Below, in pieces: positions 37,178-49,969 of a stretch of DNA of 64,000 bases. A program made the position numbers and the translations under genes. Each line of letters begins with the position of its first letter. Positions within the stretch are counted from its first letter, which is position 1. This DNA comes from Lucifuga dentata (Eukaryota; Chordata; Actinopteri; Ophidiiformes; Bythitidae), in NCBI GenBank assembly GCA_014773175.1, contig VXCM01000903.1:186001-250000 (forward strand). The letters run 5' to 3'. The notes below the pieces were generated by a model. The model ran no database searches. It had not been told where the DNA came from and saw only the letters and a list, made by a program, of their open reading frames with translations.

Positions 37178-40100
37178 TCATCCCCCCCACCCCACTTGTT
37201 CCATGGGAATTTCAGATGAGCCACATTCTCTCTAAGTAAGTCTGCAACTCTGCTGAATGAAGAGGGTTTATGGTACTTTTGTCTGTTAAGCATCTCAAAC
37301 ATGTTTTGCCAGAGCTAACATGCAGAGAATATGCACAGCACTCATGCAAAGGTAAGATACTTTGCACAGATATGCACAAATATAAACATGCACCAATGCA
37401 CGTTTATGTGAGGCCGCATTTTAGCCAACCTATACATACAATGCTGTTACATTTGATTAGCATTTTGTTGGAAGTCATAATGAAAGGTGCACATAAGCCT
37501 TCTTCCACCTAGGCTGTACAATCAAGGTTCAAGTTCTTTATTTTATTATTCATTGTAATTTGTTACTTTCATTGTAGAAAGTGCTGATTGGCCGACAGTG
37601 GATGAGTTTTGGAGAACAGCAAAATCCTGTATGGGAATATTCAGTCTTTGTACAAGGACGAATTTTGCAAACATTATGGCCATTTCTATTTATTAAATTG
37701 CTGTAGTGCCACCTACAGGCCAAATGTCAGCAGCCAGTCCAGTTTCCTGGAATGGCATTACGTTTTAACTAAATTTTGTTGTAAATGTACAATGTATATA
37801 ATAGTTTCTTCAAGTAGGTTACACCATCAAGGTTGCTGTTGTTGGCTTCCAGTCATAAGAATACGGCATGGAACATCAAAAAAACAAATGAATACAATTT
37901 TTAGGCTCATCCAATTATCCAATGCGACATTTAAAGATTGGAAGAAAAGTGTTGGAGTTGCAAAACAAATTCAAAGACTGGAAAATCTGTTCTGATGGTA
38001 ACAGTAACCTACACTGATCAAATTGGTCTTGAACCGTATCAAGAAAATAAATATTTTGTTTCTATGACTTATACTTCAGGAGTTATAAACCAGCATGTAA
38101 AGTACTTAATAATTTGCCACATGGTGGCGTTATTAGATCCAAAGCTGCACTTATGACTTGACTTTCCACTAAATGTTGTGGCAATTTAATTCTTTTTTGA
38201 AATATCCTACTAACTACACGCTGATAGTTTTTAAAAAAAAAATACTTTCTGTACTAGTTCATTTATTCCAAAAAAAAAAAAAAAAAANAAAAAAAAAAAA
38301 AAAAAGATTCCTGTTCTCAGATGTGCATCTGAGAATGAAAGTGTTGAGTTTGCTGAGTGAACAAATATCATGCTGCAACATGTCAGACAGTGTAATCTTT
38401 CACCAGTGTAGTTCACTTATAACCACTGGTAAGACAATCTGGTGCCAGGCTGTGTTAAATCATCATAGTCAAGCAGCAATAGTGTGTGAGTGTGTTTGAG
38501 CGACTGAGTGGGTGTTACTGTGCATGATTGTGAGTGTGACTGTGTGTTTTCATCTGTGAGTGAATATAAATATAAATGCAGGGGTCCATGTTGGTAAAAT
38601 TCTAAAGTCTCTTTAAGAAGCATCTTCCAAACCTCATTGGATAAAGTGAAAAATATGGTCAAGCTGACAAAAGGCCTGTTCATACTATCTGAACATGTCT
38701 GATGCATGTCTGCAGTGAACATGTTTGTATTCGCTGCTGTGAGGGAATGACCCTGCTGCTCTTTGAAGCCTAAGCCAGGAATTCAGACTTAGCTCAGGCT
38801 GTTGGGGAAATCACCTGGCAAATAAAACACAACAGGCTTTCATTCGACAGCCTGCAATCTTTTCATTACCAGACTATTTATTAGTCCATTTCTTCTTTCC
38901 ACTTATGTAACCAAGCAAAACAAAATCAATGAATCATGTTGCAATAATCGTTTAATGAGAAGTGTAGTTATACTATGATGTTAAAGCAATTGCTCAAATC
39001 TATTTTATGGAAGCTGATTTGAAAAGTTTTTTATTGATATGTAATTATGACATGCCATTGGTATTAGGAATGGTCCTGGTTAACGTCTCAAGATGATGCC
39101 AAGTAGCCTTTTTACTAGCTGCATAAAAAATATATATATATATATTGTAGGTGCTTACGCACAAAGTATAATTTTCTGGTCTGAATTGGCTATGAATTCC
39201 ACATTTTGAATCAGCTTGCAGGCCAAAGGATCCAAACCTTTCCTCATCAACTCCCTTGCGTGACTATATACAATTAGATTAAAATATCATGTTAGCTCAT
39301 GTTGTCTTGTGAAGAACCTTCCCCGTTCTTGTTTTGGTTCATTATTTGGTCTATTAGTGTTTATATATTTCCATGGCAACACCTTGTGGTAAACTCCGCA
39401 CTGTGTCATGGTTTTTCGATGCTAACGAATATGCTGTCTTTGTCTTCTTATTTTCCTTTCATCAGTGGAAAACAATTTCTTTAGTACTACTTGCACAGGA
39501 CTAGTATTACCTGGAGACCTCATATTATTTAGGAGTTACACCAATGCCTGTGTTTGTGGGCATTCTCACTTTACTTGAATTTACTGAGCAAATTCCAAAG
39601 ATGGATATGCTATATATCTATTTATGGATGTGCTAGTAAAACTCACATTTAAATATCAAATGGAATACATGCACAAGAAAGTCATGGAATAAAGAAGCAA
39701 TCTTTGCAAAAAAAAAAAAAAAAAATCCTCCAAAGAAAAAACTAATTATCAATTTACCAATTATCCAATATTGGCAGTATTTCTATTTATTTTTTTTAAT
39801 ATTGAGTAATTTGTGGTGGAATTTGTATTTTTGAAATTACATGGTATATATTACGTACATATTACACGGCATATTTGCACAGAATTAAGATAGCAGGCAA
39901 TGTCTGCGGTTATTACAAATCACGAGGTAATATTAGTGCAAATACAGCATTAGTTGACTTTTAACATCATCTATTGTTATTGCTCATTGTTTTGATAACT
40001 AATATTTCCACTTTTACAAATTTCTGGTTGCCTTTTTAATGCCCCTTTCTCATATACAATGTGAATACATTAAAACATATAAATGAAAACAAAAAAGCTC

Positions 40101-40194
40101 CGGTGAGTATAGACAGAGTTTGTTTTTTCATGTGTAGAGCCATATTCAGCTGTGTTTTTATAGCTGGAAAGTTCTGCATCTCCTTTCGGGGATT

Positions 40195-40262
40195 TGATTT
40201 GCACACATACTAAAAATGGATTCACGACACTGTAAAGCACTTTGGATAAAAGTATCTGCAAA
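40195..40262 (+). mobile_element. SINE/LINE 3'-tail remnant
   Basis: CTGTAAAGCACTTTGGATAA followed by AAGTATCTGCAAAG matches the widespread fish SINE/L2 tail pattern (TGTAAGTCGCTTTGGATAAAAGCG-type). Only the tail is evident. No tRNA-derived head with A and B boxes is visible upstream. Confidence 0.5.
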
Positions 40263-40754
40263 GTTATGTTAGGCTTAGTTAAAATGAGGAGAAGTTGAAT
40301 TTAAATCTCAGACTTCCTGCCCCTTAGAACAGAGGGATTTTCCCATATGAAAAAGCTACAAAACCAAACCCAGCCAGAGGTATCACTCAATCATCTCATC
40401 GCTACCCAGTTGTTACAGAAACACCGTCTTTATTCCTGCTTCTCTCCACCTGCGTATTTCTTGCAGTTTTATGATGAATGGCATTCCAAATCAGTTTTCC
40501 ATATGGCAGCATTATGTTTTTCCTGGGGACCATGACAACCACGCAGGGGCCTTCTGACAGGCTTTGCTGTGATTACAGAGCAGTATAACTAATAGCAGCG
40601 CTGTTCCAAAGCACTTTCTCACAAAGGAAGTGACACCGTGAGGCCGCTGTTCAAATGGATGCCTTTTGTTGACAGAAAATCTCTTCCAATTACGGATTTT
40701 TAATCTGGAAACAGAGGAGCTGTACAAGAAAAACAGCTGCCATTTCCAATTCCT

Positions 40755-40797
40755 ATGTTCTGTTCTGTTCTATTCTATTCTGTTCTATTCTATTCAT
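40755..40797. repeat. TTCTA/TTCTG pentanucleotide repeat
   Basis: About eight tandem pentamers of TTCTG or TTCTA. Confidence 0.95.
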
Positions 40798-42615
40798 AGG
40801 AGTTTCGTAACATTTTCTATTCATAAGAGTCATTTTAAAAAATCGATTTCTTTCGAAATCCCAATAGAAATCTTCTTGACATTTGTCAAGAAAAGTGACA
40901 TGGATCAGGAAATTTGAAGACTCGCATTTCAAACTGAATTAACATGATTTGGGGGGGGGGGGGNGGGGGGGGGGGGACAATCAAAAACAAAAACATTCTT
41001 GGTGGGAGAGTGATACGGCATTCTGGGATCTGAAAAAAATGCAACAAAGTTGGAGTAGCATATTGTCAGGAAATCCTTCAGTTGTTCTCTGTGATCCTAT
41101 AAAGGGAAGTTTTCCAAAAGCCAGTGAATTGTGGGCTGGGGTGACTTTTGTTTGTTATCCCAGGGTCCACTGCATTTACTCAGGCAACCTCATCTGCTTA
41201 TTTTGCTGGTCGTACGCTTTACTGTGACTCATCTGCGTCCTGTCCTTGGACTGAGGCCAGTGAGGATGGCCAGAGTCTCCTCTGCACACTCCGTCTGGAG
41301 TAAGAGTCACCCTTCTGGGGATGTGACCAAGAAAAAAATATCGTAAAAGTTTATTTTTCATAAATGTTTATAGAATTCCTCCGCCTCCGCTGAAAACCTA
41401 GCTGCTGACTGGGCAGGTTGCTTTGGCATTGTTTCTGACCAGGCACATTTTATTTAAAAGTTTGAAACCAGTTCCTTTCACTAAATCCAAATTCATCCAC
41501 TGGCTGTAAGGTAACAAGCCTGGCTTGATGTGAATTTGCCCCTAAGCTCTCAGTAATTTGGCTAATTGTTAATGCTAACAGAGAGCAAGGCTGGTGAGCA
41601 GCAGCAGTGAAACCTTAGATCTGTAATTACAAGAAGCAGCACTTCCCTCAGGAGGAATTCTAGGGATAGCAGAAATCAATTTCCTCCTTTGCAACAACAC
41701 AATTACACCAGGCGTTAACTTTAATCACGCCTATTGTCCGCTGGCTTACTCGTCTTTACAGGCTGGCCGACAACAGAACTGTAGCTGTTTTGGGTCTCCG
41801 CGACTTCAAATGAATCACACCCTTCAGAGCTGAAGTCTGGAAAATTTTTTTCTCATGCACATACATTCTCCCAGCAGAGATATATGTTGATGCAAACCTT
41901 TCAAGGTGTATATTGGCCTTTTCTTTTCTCGACAGATGCCTGAGTAACTCCAGACATGCACTTCTCATCATGGGTGAGTGGCCTTCCTCACTCCATGCAG
42001 CGCTGTGATTGATTCTTTCCCTCCAGCAGCACCGAGGCGGACCACAGCTGTGTCTGCAGGCGAGGAGTGNGAGTGGGATACCGGAAGAGTCTGACCACAA
42101 ACTGTCCGCCTGTAAACTAACTCAGCCATAGGAATCAGGCCTGTTTACATAAGCACCTCCTGCCCTTGTTTACAGCTAGCACACATTTTTGTTTTAGCAC
42201 GTCTAAACTCCTTGGACGTTTATTTTGGTTCACTTGAACTGTGAGTGTTAGGGCTACATTAGCAGATGAAAGTAGCCGAGACTAGCAGACTGTTGACTCA
42301 AATTTGATGGATACCGAGGGTTACACTGGGTCAGGGAAGATTGAGCGTTCGCAGCATAGAGATGTACAGGCCCGAATTTTCAACAGCTCCTTCAATAACT
42401 AGCACCGTTTTGATGTTAAAGAGAGTGAAAAGCGGGTGCCTGAGGGGACACCTTGGAGGAGAAGAGAGATTCCCATCAGCCAAACAAAACAAGCAGGAAG
42501 TGTCTCAGAGGCAGAGGCATGGATTACACTCTGCATGCTGGGAAAGGGTTTCTATTAAACATAGGGTGAAGCACAAAAAGAAGAGGGAAAGGACAAGCCA
42601 GGGAGAAGGGAGAGA

Positions 42616-42650
42616 CTGAGGGAGGGAGAGGGAGAGGGAGAGGGAGAGAG
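42616..42650. repeat. (GAGAGG)n short tandem repeat
   Basis: Four to five tandem GGGAGA hexamers in a purine-rich stretch of intron 2. Confidence 0.9.
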
Positions 42651-45600
42651 AGCTAGCCGATGGGTTGTTGGTTAATCCCCTAAAGTATCCATATATTGCC
42701 TCCTCCTCCTCTTCCACTGCTTGTAAATGGTGAGGAATGAAACATGTTGTCTTTGGGCTCTGTGTGTAGATGCCTCTGGTATAGAGAGATTTATATCCGC
42801 AGACACGCTGTTATTTTTTTTTAACTATGAAGGCTTTGAATCAGAGGCAGAGCAATCCAGAGAAACAACCAATATCAGAAACGTCCTTTCATTTCAGTCT
42901 GATTTATATTTCATAACCACATTAGAGACCTGTCAAAGGTTCTAAGTGCTCCACTCCGTCAACGTATAGACTCAGAAAACAAAACGTGAGGACTCGACTG
43001 CGTAGTTCTTGTCTTTGTGACTACAGTGCCTCCTCTAAGTATTAAGTAAAATAAACAGTTGTCTTGCGATATTCTTTTTAAAGCTAGAAAGACAAGACTC
43101 TACAGTGCTTTCAAGTTAAGTATTCCTCTGAACTCGGTGGTTGGATTCAACTTGGGGTTTCTTTGCTTACTTATTTCAAGTAAAGGAGATCGAGAAACTG
43201 ATTTCTAATTCTGTTTTAATATGAAAAAGTTACAATATATAATAATATTTAATATATATAAAGTTAAAAACCCCTTGCGACCAATTGATACCAATCGCTG
43301 AAGGAGAAAAAAGCCTCCTCGGTATGTAGGCCAGCACATCTATGATGAGAACACACTTTAATGGGCAGTGATAAAGCAGCAACTCTTGCAACTGCTAAAG
43401 GCGCAAAAAAAAAAAGCCTATGTTTTAGGTTTTTACGCACCAATCAGAAAGGTCTACAAACAAACCAAGAAACAAGATGTCTTCTTCTGCTTTCACTTAC
43501 CATATCTAATCTGTAAATTCTGTCTTGGCCAGCCAGTCCCCCAAGTGGAAGATAAAAGAGAGAGAGAGACATAGAGAGACAGAGACAGGGAGAGATGCCA
43601 GGATGGAAGGAGAGGAACTGGGAGGGGAGAGGAGGGGTACCTTGGAAAGCCATCAAGTTAACTGTTTATAAAAGCCACATGAATTAATGTAAGCAGTGAT
43701 CTGAGCCAGTCAACTCTTCCCCTCTCTCTCTCTCTCTATCTCTCCCTCTTACTCACTCATTCTTTTTGCCTTTCTCTCAGTGTGTGAGTTTCCATATGGA
43801 TGGGAAAAATTCAAAACAAACGGATGTTTGGGGCAAAAGTGAAATATCAAGATCATTGAGACCATTTGAAGTCTATTAGCAGGGTACTTTTGCAAAGTAG
43901 TCTCTGGATTTTTTTTTTTTTTTACTTAGAAACAAGTAATTGGTGTCAAAAGATTTTTTGGACTGTCTTCTTAAATAATTATCGAGCACGTTTTTCAGTT
44001 TTGACTTCGTATGCTGGCGCTATGGATTTGAATTTTTGTTGTTCCCTGTCATTTTACGAAAACTCTTACTGTATTATACCAGGCTAGTTGGGTGAACAAA
44101 CCTGCAATCAATGGTTAATTGAAAAATAAAAACAACAAAAGATGTCTTGAATTGATAAAAAGAGATCTTAAGATGAATGAATTTAATCAACTTGGTGGGT
44201 TTAGTCAACTTAAGACAAAAAAAAGATCTTAAATTGATTAAATCCACTGAGTCCAGTCCCAACTCAGGGCACATAATGGACATATCAGACACAAAATCTT
44301 ATATGAGAGCTGTAAAATGACTCTGGATATGATGAAGACAAGCTATAAGTTTGCGAATAGATGGCCATAAATTGAAAGTCATTCCGGTACAGAAACAATA
44401 TCAGCCTCTCTTGTAGACATTCTTGGAGGACAGCAGTGAGTTCCTGATAGTGTGTGGCTATGGGTCCTGACAGGAAAATAAACAACATTGGGATTTAGTC
44501 AATAGGCCTTCCTGTAAGCTTGTTGCTTGCAAGTCTTCTCAGGTATCAGGAAAAGCATTATTGATACGCTCTTGCAAAATGGATGACACTGGATAGATCT
44601 GATTCTTTCTCAACACTGGGGATATGAATATGTACTTTTGGCTGTTATAAATGAAATCCATGACATGTTTGGTGGCTTTAAGAGCCAGGGGAGGTGTTTC
44701 TGTACACACAGCTCGGTAACTCAATCTACTGCTTTAAATAGAGAAAATTACGACAAAAGCAGCAATGTTGTTAACATAAAGTTGTACGGCACTGTGTACT
44801 TAACCCACAAATTGCTTTGCCAGGACTGAGCCAAAAATGAATTTACTCATTCAGATGTTATGAAGCAGCCTTTGTGAAGCATTGCGTTTTTCATTTTCAC
44901 TGAGTCAAATACTTCAGTCATCAGCAGATGAATTCTTTAATTCTTTTAAATAAGGTGGAGTGCCAATGAGTTAAGCCTGAAGAGGGCACAGGGGTCTGCC
45001 GTGAATGCGGTCAACCCTGCATAACCTTGTCCATTGACACCCCCCCTCTCACCCCCCCGCCCCCACCTCTCACCCGGTCTGTGGAACCATAGTAGCGTAA
45101 GAGCCTCATTTAGGCGCACAGAAAGAAAGGCAGAAATCTCTTTCTCAGGAAGATTAGTGGCTGTCCCTTTGGAGTAGACTTGTGGATGGGCAAGGGGGTG
45201 GAGGGTCTATTTTTCTCTGGGACATTTTTCTCTGCCAGGGGGGGCTGTGACCCCTTCAGAGCACCTTCCAGAAAAAGGCCCTATGGCCAGTGCAGAGACT
45301 CTGATGGAGACCTCATCTGCACCCCTTCAGGCCCTCTACCCTGCCATTCCTCAACCTCCACCTCCAGTGAGACTCGATCACGATGACAATGATTAAAACA
45401 CAGCTCCTTATCACAAACCCACTCGCTACTCCCAGCCAGACTAATTACACCACCCCACTCTGATCACCCATTTAAGCTAGTGATCACTCCGATCCATTTT
45501 CTTGGGGAAAGACTGGACGAAGGCGATCTCCAGTTCCGTGGTATCTGTATTCTTGTTTGAACTGCGACAATATATTTTGGGATACAAGTGAGATTGTTGA

Positions 45601-47332
45601 CAAAGGTGGGCGAGATTCTGTTGCTAGTGTTCGTACATATATCAAGGCTTCAGATAATTGTCTGTGGAAAATGTGTTTTTTTTATGCAGAAGAACATCAA
45701 TCTCTGCCAAAATCAGCAAGCTGCAGCTACACTCCAGGAAAGATTAATATAACACACTGGTTATGGAGAGATAATCAGATTTCTACCATGCTTGTCTGCT
45801 CTACTGGCCTAGTACGGTCAACACAGAAATGAGTGATGATGGAAAAAAATTCTCTTTGGCAAACTTACTCAGAATATAACAAGGGCTGCAAAACAACTAG
45901 TTGGCAGATCTGTGTGTGAAAGGCAGCAGGATACAGCACAGGATTAGTCAAGAGCATCTGAGCGTCTACAGCGTCTGAAGTAGGGAGAAGAAGGGGGCAT
46001 CCATCACAGGTATACCTTTGAAACCGTGAGATGTTTTACTGTCCTGGAAGCAGGTACCTAATCTGAACACATGTTACTCTGACATGGTAAAGTACAAGCC
46101 AGCGCAGACTCATAAATCCCAGGTTGGGGAGTCAGGTTGCAGGGGCCGAGCCTGTGGAAGCATGCCCTAGCTGTGAGACAGATGCAGGCTGTCACGCAAA
46201 ATGTGGGTGCCCATTTAAAACCATTAACAAGGCCCAGAGAAGCAGCCTGATCACTATCAGAGAGCCTGGTGTGTTGTATTGTGCCAGCATGTTTGCACTC
46301 CCCCCCCCCCCNCCCCCCCCCCCCTTTACTTTTGGACCCTTGCATGCACTCAGTATTAGAGGCCAGACTTTTATTATGTGGTTAGACACAGACAAGTTCA
46401 GCAGGGAAAAGCATTTCTCTGTAGCCTTGTTCATGCATGCACTCTAGTCAGGAAAAGTTCCTACTATTACCCAGGACAGCGGTATGAGACAACGCATGCT
46501 TGAAGTCAAATGCAGGACAAGTTGTTGCGGCAATCGTCCCCCTTAGAGCTTAGTGACATTCCCGAATAGATCATGTGAGAACAGGGACATTTCAGGACGA
46601 GCGAGACTGATGACATATTTATCCCACGACTTGCTCGTGACAATACCCTTAGCATGTTGGCGACAAGCGGGATTCTCAGAGGAAACTACATGTTATTTGA
46701 AGAAATGTCTGGAAATTGGGCTGATTCAGAGGGTCTTCTGCAGCGTACTTTTTGTGACAAGCCCTGCCTTACTTATTCTTCTTCGTTCTCTATGTGTTGG
46801 TGGTTGGCAAAGTAGCTTTTGGGTTCCTTCCCTCCACCAATTTCAGGTTAAAATGAGAAAATGGTTGTTACACTCTACTATCCTGCACGTGGATGCAAGT
46901 CTGAAAGACGTAATTAAGTGACACTCCCGCACCAGCTAGTCCTGTTTTAGTCTGGTACATGTGTGTGGAAGGGGCTTATGACACACAGGTTATGAGATAT
47001 GAGACCAGACAACACAGTGGTTGATGTTTTTCAGGATGTTTTACATAGGTTACGCTACTGTATTGTTTGGACTTTGCTTTTCAGATTCAAAATACAAGCA
47101 CGTGGAATAAATGAGGTTATTTAAATTAGCCAATTTGTGACACTTTACAGAGAATGTTAGTTTATTCATATTTGTCCCATATTGTATTTTTTTTCAGCAT
47201 GCATATGAATTCAGCAGCCAGTAATATGAAAGGGATGAAACAATCTAACTGAAAACAAAAATTATTTAATGATACTCATGTCCTACTTTTACTGTTACAC
47301 AGTCTGAAACAGTGACGGGTTGAGCTTTATGA

Positions 47333-48190
47333 TGGCAGGCCACCAGCCCCTTCATTAAACAGTAAAACAACGTATTTATTTTATAGATATTTTCCTGCAG
47401 TGGCTCTTCAGATCATGCCAGTGCAGTTCCCCAAAGATTTTCAGTGTCCACCAGCAGGCTTCAACAGTAGGCGTTACTAATTTATAACACTGGTACCTCA
47501 GAGGCTAGAACAAGGTCCTTCAATCTCGTTATGGTTCGTTTTCATCACACATTCACTAATGAAAACATGAGCTCTCATCTTTTAATTATGACCACTTCAT
47601 AGTGTGTATCTCACACACCCTGCGCACTGTTACCTCCCAGACTTGAAGCCCACAAATGCCAAGTATTTTTTTTGTTTTTCAGCAGAACGAGGTTATGAAA
47701 ATTCAACCAACACAGCCTTCATGACACACAATGGTCATAATTCTGTAAATGACTGAATAATTCATGTAATGGCAAATGCGATGTTTTCTTCTTTTTCTGG
47801 TTTGAAAAACTTCTGGCCTCTTTGTGGAGGTGCCAGCAAGGACACACTGAGACGTCCTAGTTTCTCACCCCACTTCACTAAACAATTAATGCTCATGGCT
47901 TCTCTTGTGGCAGGCCACCAAGCCCATCATTACATAAAAATACTGCTAATGCCACAATGTTATATGACATCTTGTTAGCATTTCAAAGATGCTTCCCTCC
48001 TCCCAGCCTTTATCCAAGGCCTCTGATGCACCATGTCGTCCACTGCTTTACCAGCGTGTTTTAGTAATTCATGACATTTACACTTGGGAGGTAAGAAGAA
48101 GGTCTTTCGATCTCATTATAGCATTTTTTCATCACCCATTCGCTGACATCACACGGCCCAAATCTCTAGATCTGTCTCTTTTCATGTGCC
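47333..48190. repeat. Diverged direct duplication in intron 2 near exon 2
   Basis: Two segments, about 47333-47575 and 47918-48190, share ordered similar blocks: GGCAGGCCACCA with CATTA, then AGGTCCTTCAATCTCGTTAT against AGGTCTTTCGATCTCATTAT, then TTCATCACACATTC against TTCATCACCCATTC, then a TCTTTT block. They are old direct repeats, either a local duplication or two copies of an unrecognised repeat. Confidence 0.6.
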
Positions 48191-48395
48191 ACCCAGCTGC
48201 TGTGGAGCATTGACATGATGAAAACACCAGGATACAAGAGTGGTTCATTTGATCGTGTATGAAATCGCTAGAACAGTGCAGCCAAATTGGAAATTCTCAT
48301 GAAAATGCCATTTTTAATGATCACACTATTACTACAATTTAGTATAATTTTTATGTACAGTTTTTAAATGATAATAGAATAAGAAATAACCGTAC

Positions 48396-48510
48396 CCCTG
48401 GTCAGTGTGGTGGGTGAGGGTTTCTTTGGGAGTTCTGAGAAGCTGCTTCCATCCAGACCAGAAGCCTTATACTCCTTCTTCTCAGTGGCTGTTGGAGCCG
48501 ACGTCTCCAT
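48396..48510 (-). CDS. gli2: gli2 coding exon 2 with start codon (residues 1-39)
   Basis: The ATG is the complement of 48508-48510. The frame reads METSAPTATEKKEYKASGLD then GSSFSELPKKPSPTTLTR, and the final base begins glycine 39. METSA and the lysine/glutamate-rich opening match the GLI2 N-terminus. The start is well supported: an in-frame TGA lies three codons upstream (48520-48522) and no other ATG lies between. The ATG context is CAGCAGCATGG, with A at -2 rather than -3 but G at +4, an adequate Kozak site. The donor GTACGG is weaker than the other donors because C replaces A at +4. The acceptor of the exon is CTCTCCAG, 25 bases before the ATG. Confidence 0.95.
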
Positions 48511-48535
48511 GCTGCTGTTTCAATTCTGAGGCAGT
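48511..48535 (-). other. gli2: gli2 5' UTR, part in exon 2
   Basis: These 25 untranslated bases follow the acceptor TTTTCCCTCTCCAG (complement of 48536-48549), which has a strong polypyrimidine tract. They contain the in-frame TGA that fixes the start codon. Confidence 0.88.
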
Positions 48536-49931
48536 CTGGAGAGGGAAAAGATAAATTAACATTAGGTGCAAGCATCAGGGATGGTGAAGGTTGTATTAGT
48601 GTGTTAGTATGTAGAGAAGTATGAGTGATTCATGTACTAATGTGTCGTTTTCAGATTTTTTAAAACATTCAAACAAAGCCATGAAAGCTTCTGTACATGA
48701 TACATTTCAGGCAGCAACAATCGTCATGTGTTTGGAATAAATTAAAGTAAGAAATTAGCATTTAGCATTAGCACTGACAGCAGCATGGCTGAACAGACAA
48801 AAGAGCGCCACCTACAACAACTTTCTTAGCCCAAAAGATGGTATCTGTTCCAACTTTAATTAGAAAGACTAACTGGTCATTTAAACAATGAAATGATTGT
48901 TTCCAAACTCCCTGGCCACAAATTTCTGACATAGACTAGTCTTTGTGTCTTGCCAAGCCCTGCAATATGATGAGACTACAAGAGTCTGGAGAATTACATC
49001 ATCTTGCATGTCTTCACAGACTTTTCCCTTCTAAATACAGTCAATCATACTTACAATAAAAACTTTTAAAGTTTATAAACTCCAAAGAGATTTATGAAAT
49101 TATCAAAATTCCTTTTGCACTCCATAATGTGTTGTTTTGTTTTTCAGTCAAAATAATGTAGCAACAAAAACTGAAGTGCATTGTAATGTGTATTTACACT
49201 GATTTCCCTGCGTGTACTTGTGTATTTATTCTGTCAGCGTAACTAATGTTGGGTCAGGCTCCAAGCATACATAGGTTTCTCGGTTTGATGTAATGAGTTC
49301 ACAGTGTCCCCTCTGTTCCAATTGTATATGTGAGTGGCCCTTAGCACTGAGGTTTTAGCCGCACACCCTGTGTCAATACCTCCTCATGTCCGTGTGAATG
49401 GCTAGCTGACTTGGCAACGTGCCACTTGTTTGACTTGGTGGGACCTACAAGATCATCCTCAGCCGAGAACAAACAGAGCTGGTCTGGGAGTCGTTCCACA
49501 GTCTCTAGCCAGCTTGTGCTCATCGCTTTCCAACCTGCTTTCAGACAGTGCTGAGAAAATGTTTGTTTGCTTAAATAATATCACGACATTATGGCGAAAC
49601 TGAGTAACTTGGTGCAAGGGTGACTTCATATCTCACAGGTGCAAGTAAAACATCTTTGCATGTGGAGGCTGCAGGTTTAGTTATGCCTGTAATGGTCATA
49701 AACTCATAACAGCAAGTTAAGCTCTCCATGTCTGTCCACACCTGTTGGCAGCTATGATGTTAGCTGATTAAACCCTTAAATGAACACATCAAACAAATAA
49801 TTTTGCACTCTTTTAGGAATCAAAAGTCTAATTAAACAAAAGTGTTTATGACTTGAATGTTGCCAAATGGACATAAACAAGATCCTGAACATTCCTGAAA
49901 CTAATTTTCACCGGAGTCAGGGAAACTGATG

Positions 49932-49935
<4 letters not shown>

Positions 49936-49964
<29 letters not shown>
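49936..49964. repeat. T homopolymer
   Basis: A run of about 28 T in intron 1 with no recognisable retroposon body beside it. Confidence 0.9.

Positions 49965-49969
<5 letters not shown>

Larger units (their letters stand above)
19480..48395 (-). other. gli2 intron 2
   Basis: This 28.9 kb intron is the largest non-coding block in the window. Recognisable contents: an AG microsatellite (20562-20589), a fish interspersed repeat (about 21945-22485), a GA/GT/CA microsatellite cluster (23960-24300), a TG tract (25919-25951), an L2-like LINE 3' end (27700-28170), a TG tract (30598-30648), a T run (33909-33945), a full family 2 element (34926-35377), a family 3 fragment (36150-36390), a CT tract (37131-37175), a SINE tail (40195-40262), a TTCTA repeat (40755-40797), a GAGAGG repeat (42616-42650) and a diverged duplication (47333-48190). 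A stretch at 37690-38140 (GCCACCTACAGG, then CATGGTGGCG) resembles another fish repeat of unknown class. The remainder is unique sequence with candidate regulatory stretches listed as findings. Its largest open frame (25007-25615, plus strand) has no recognisable domain. Confidence 0.85.
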
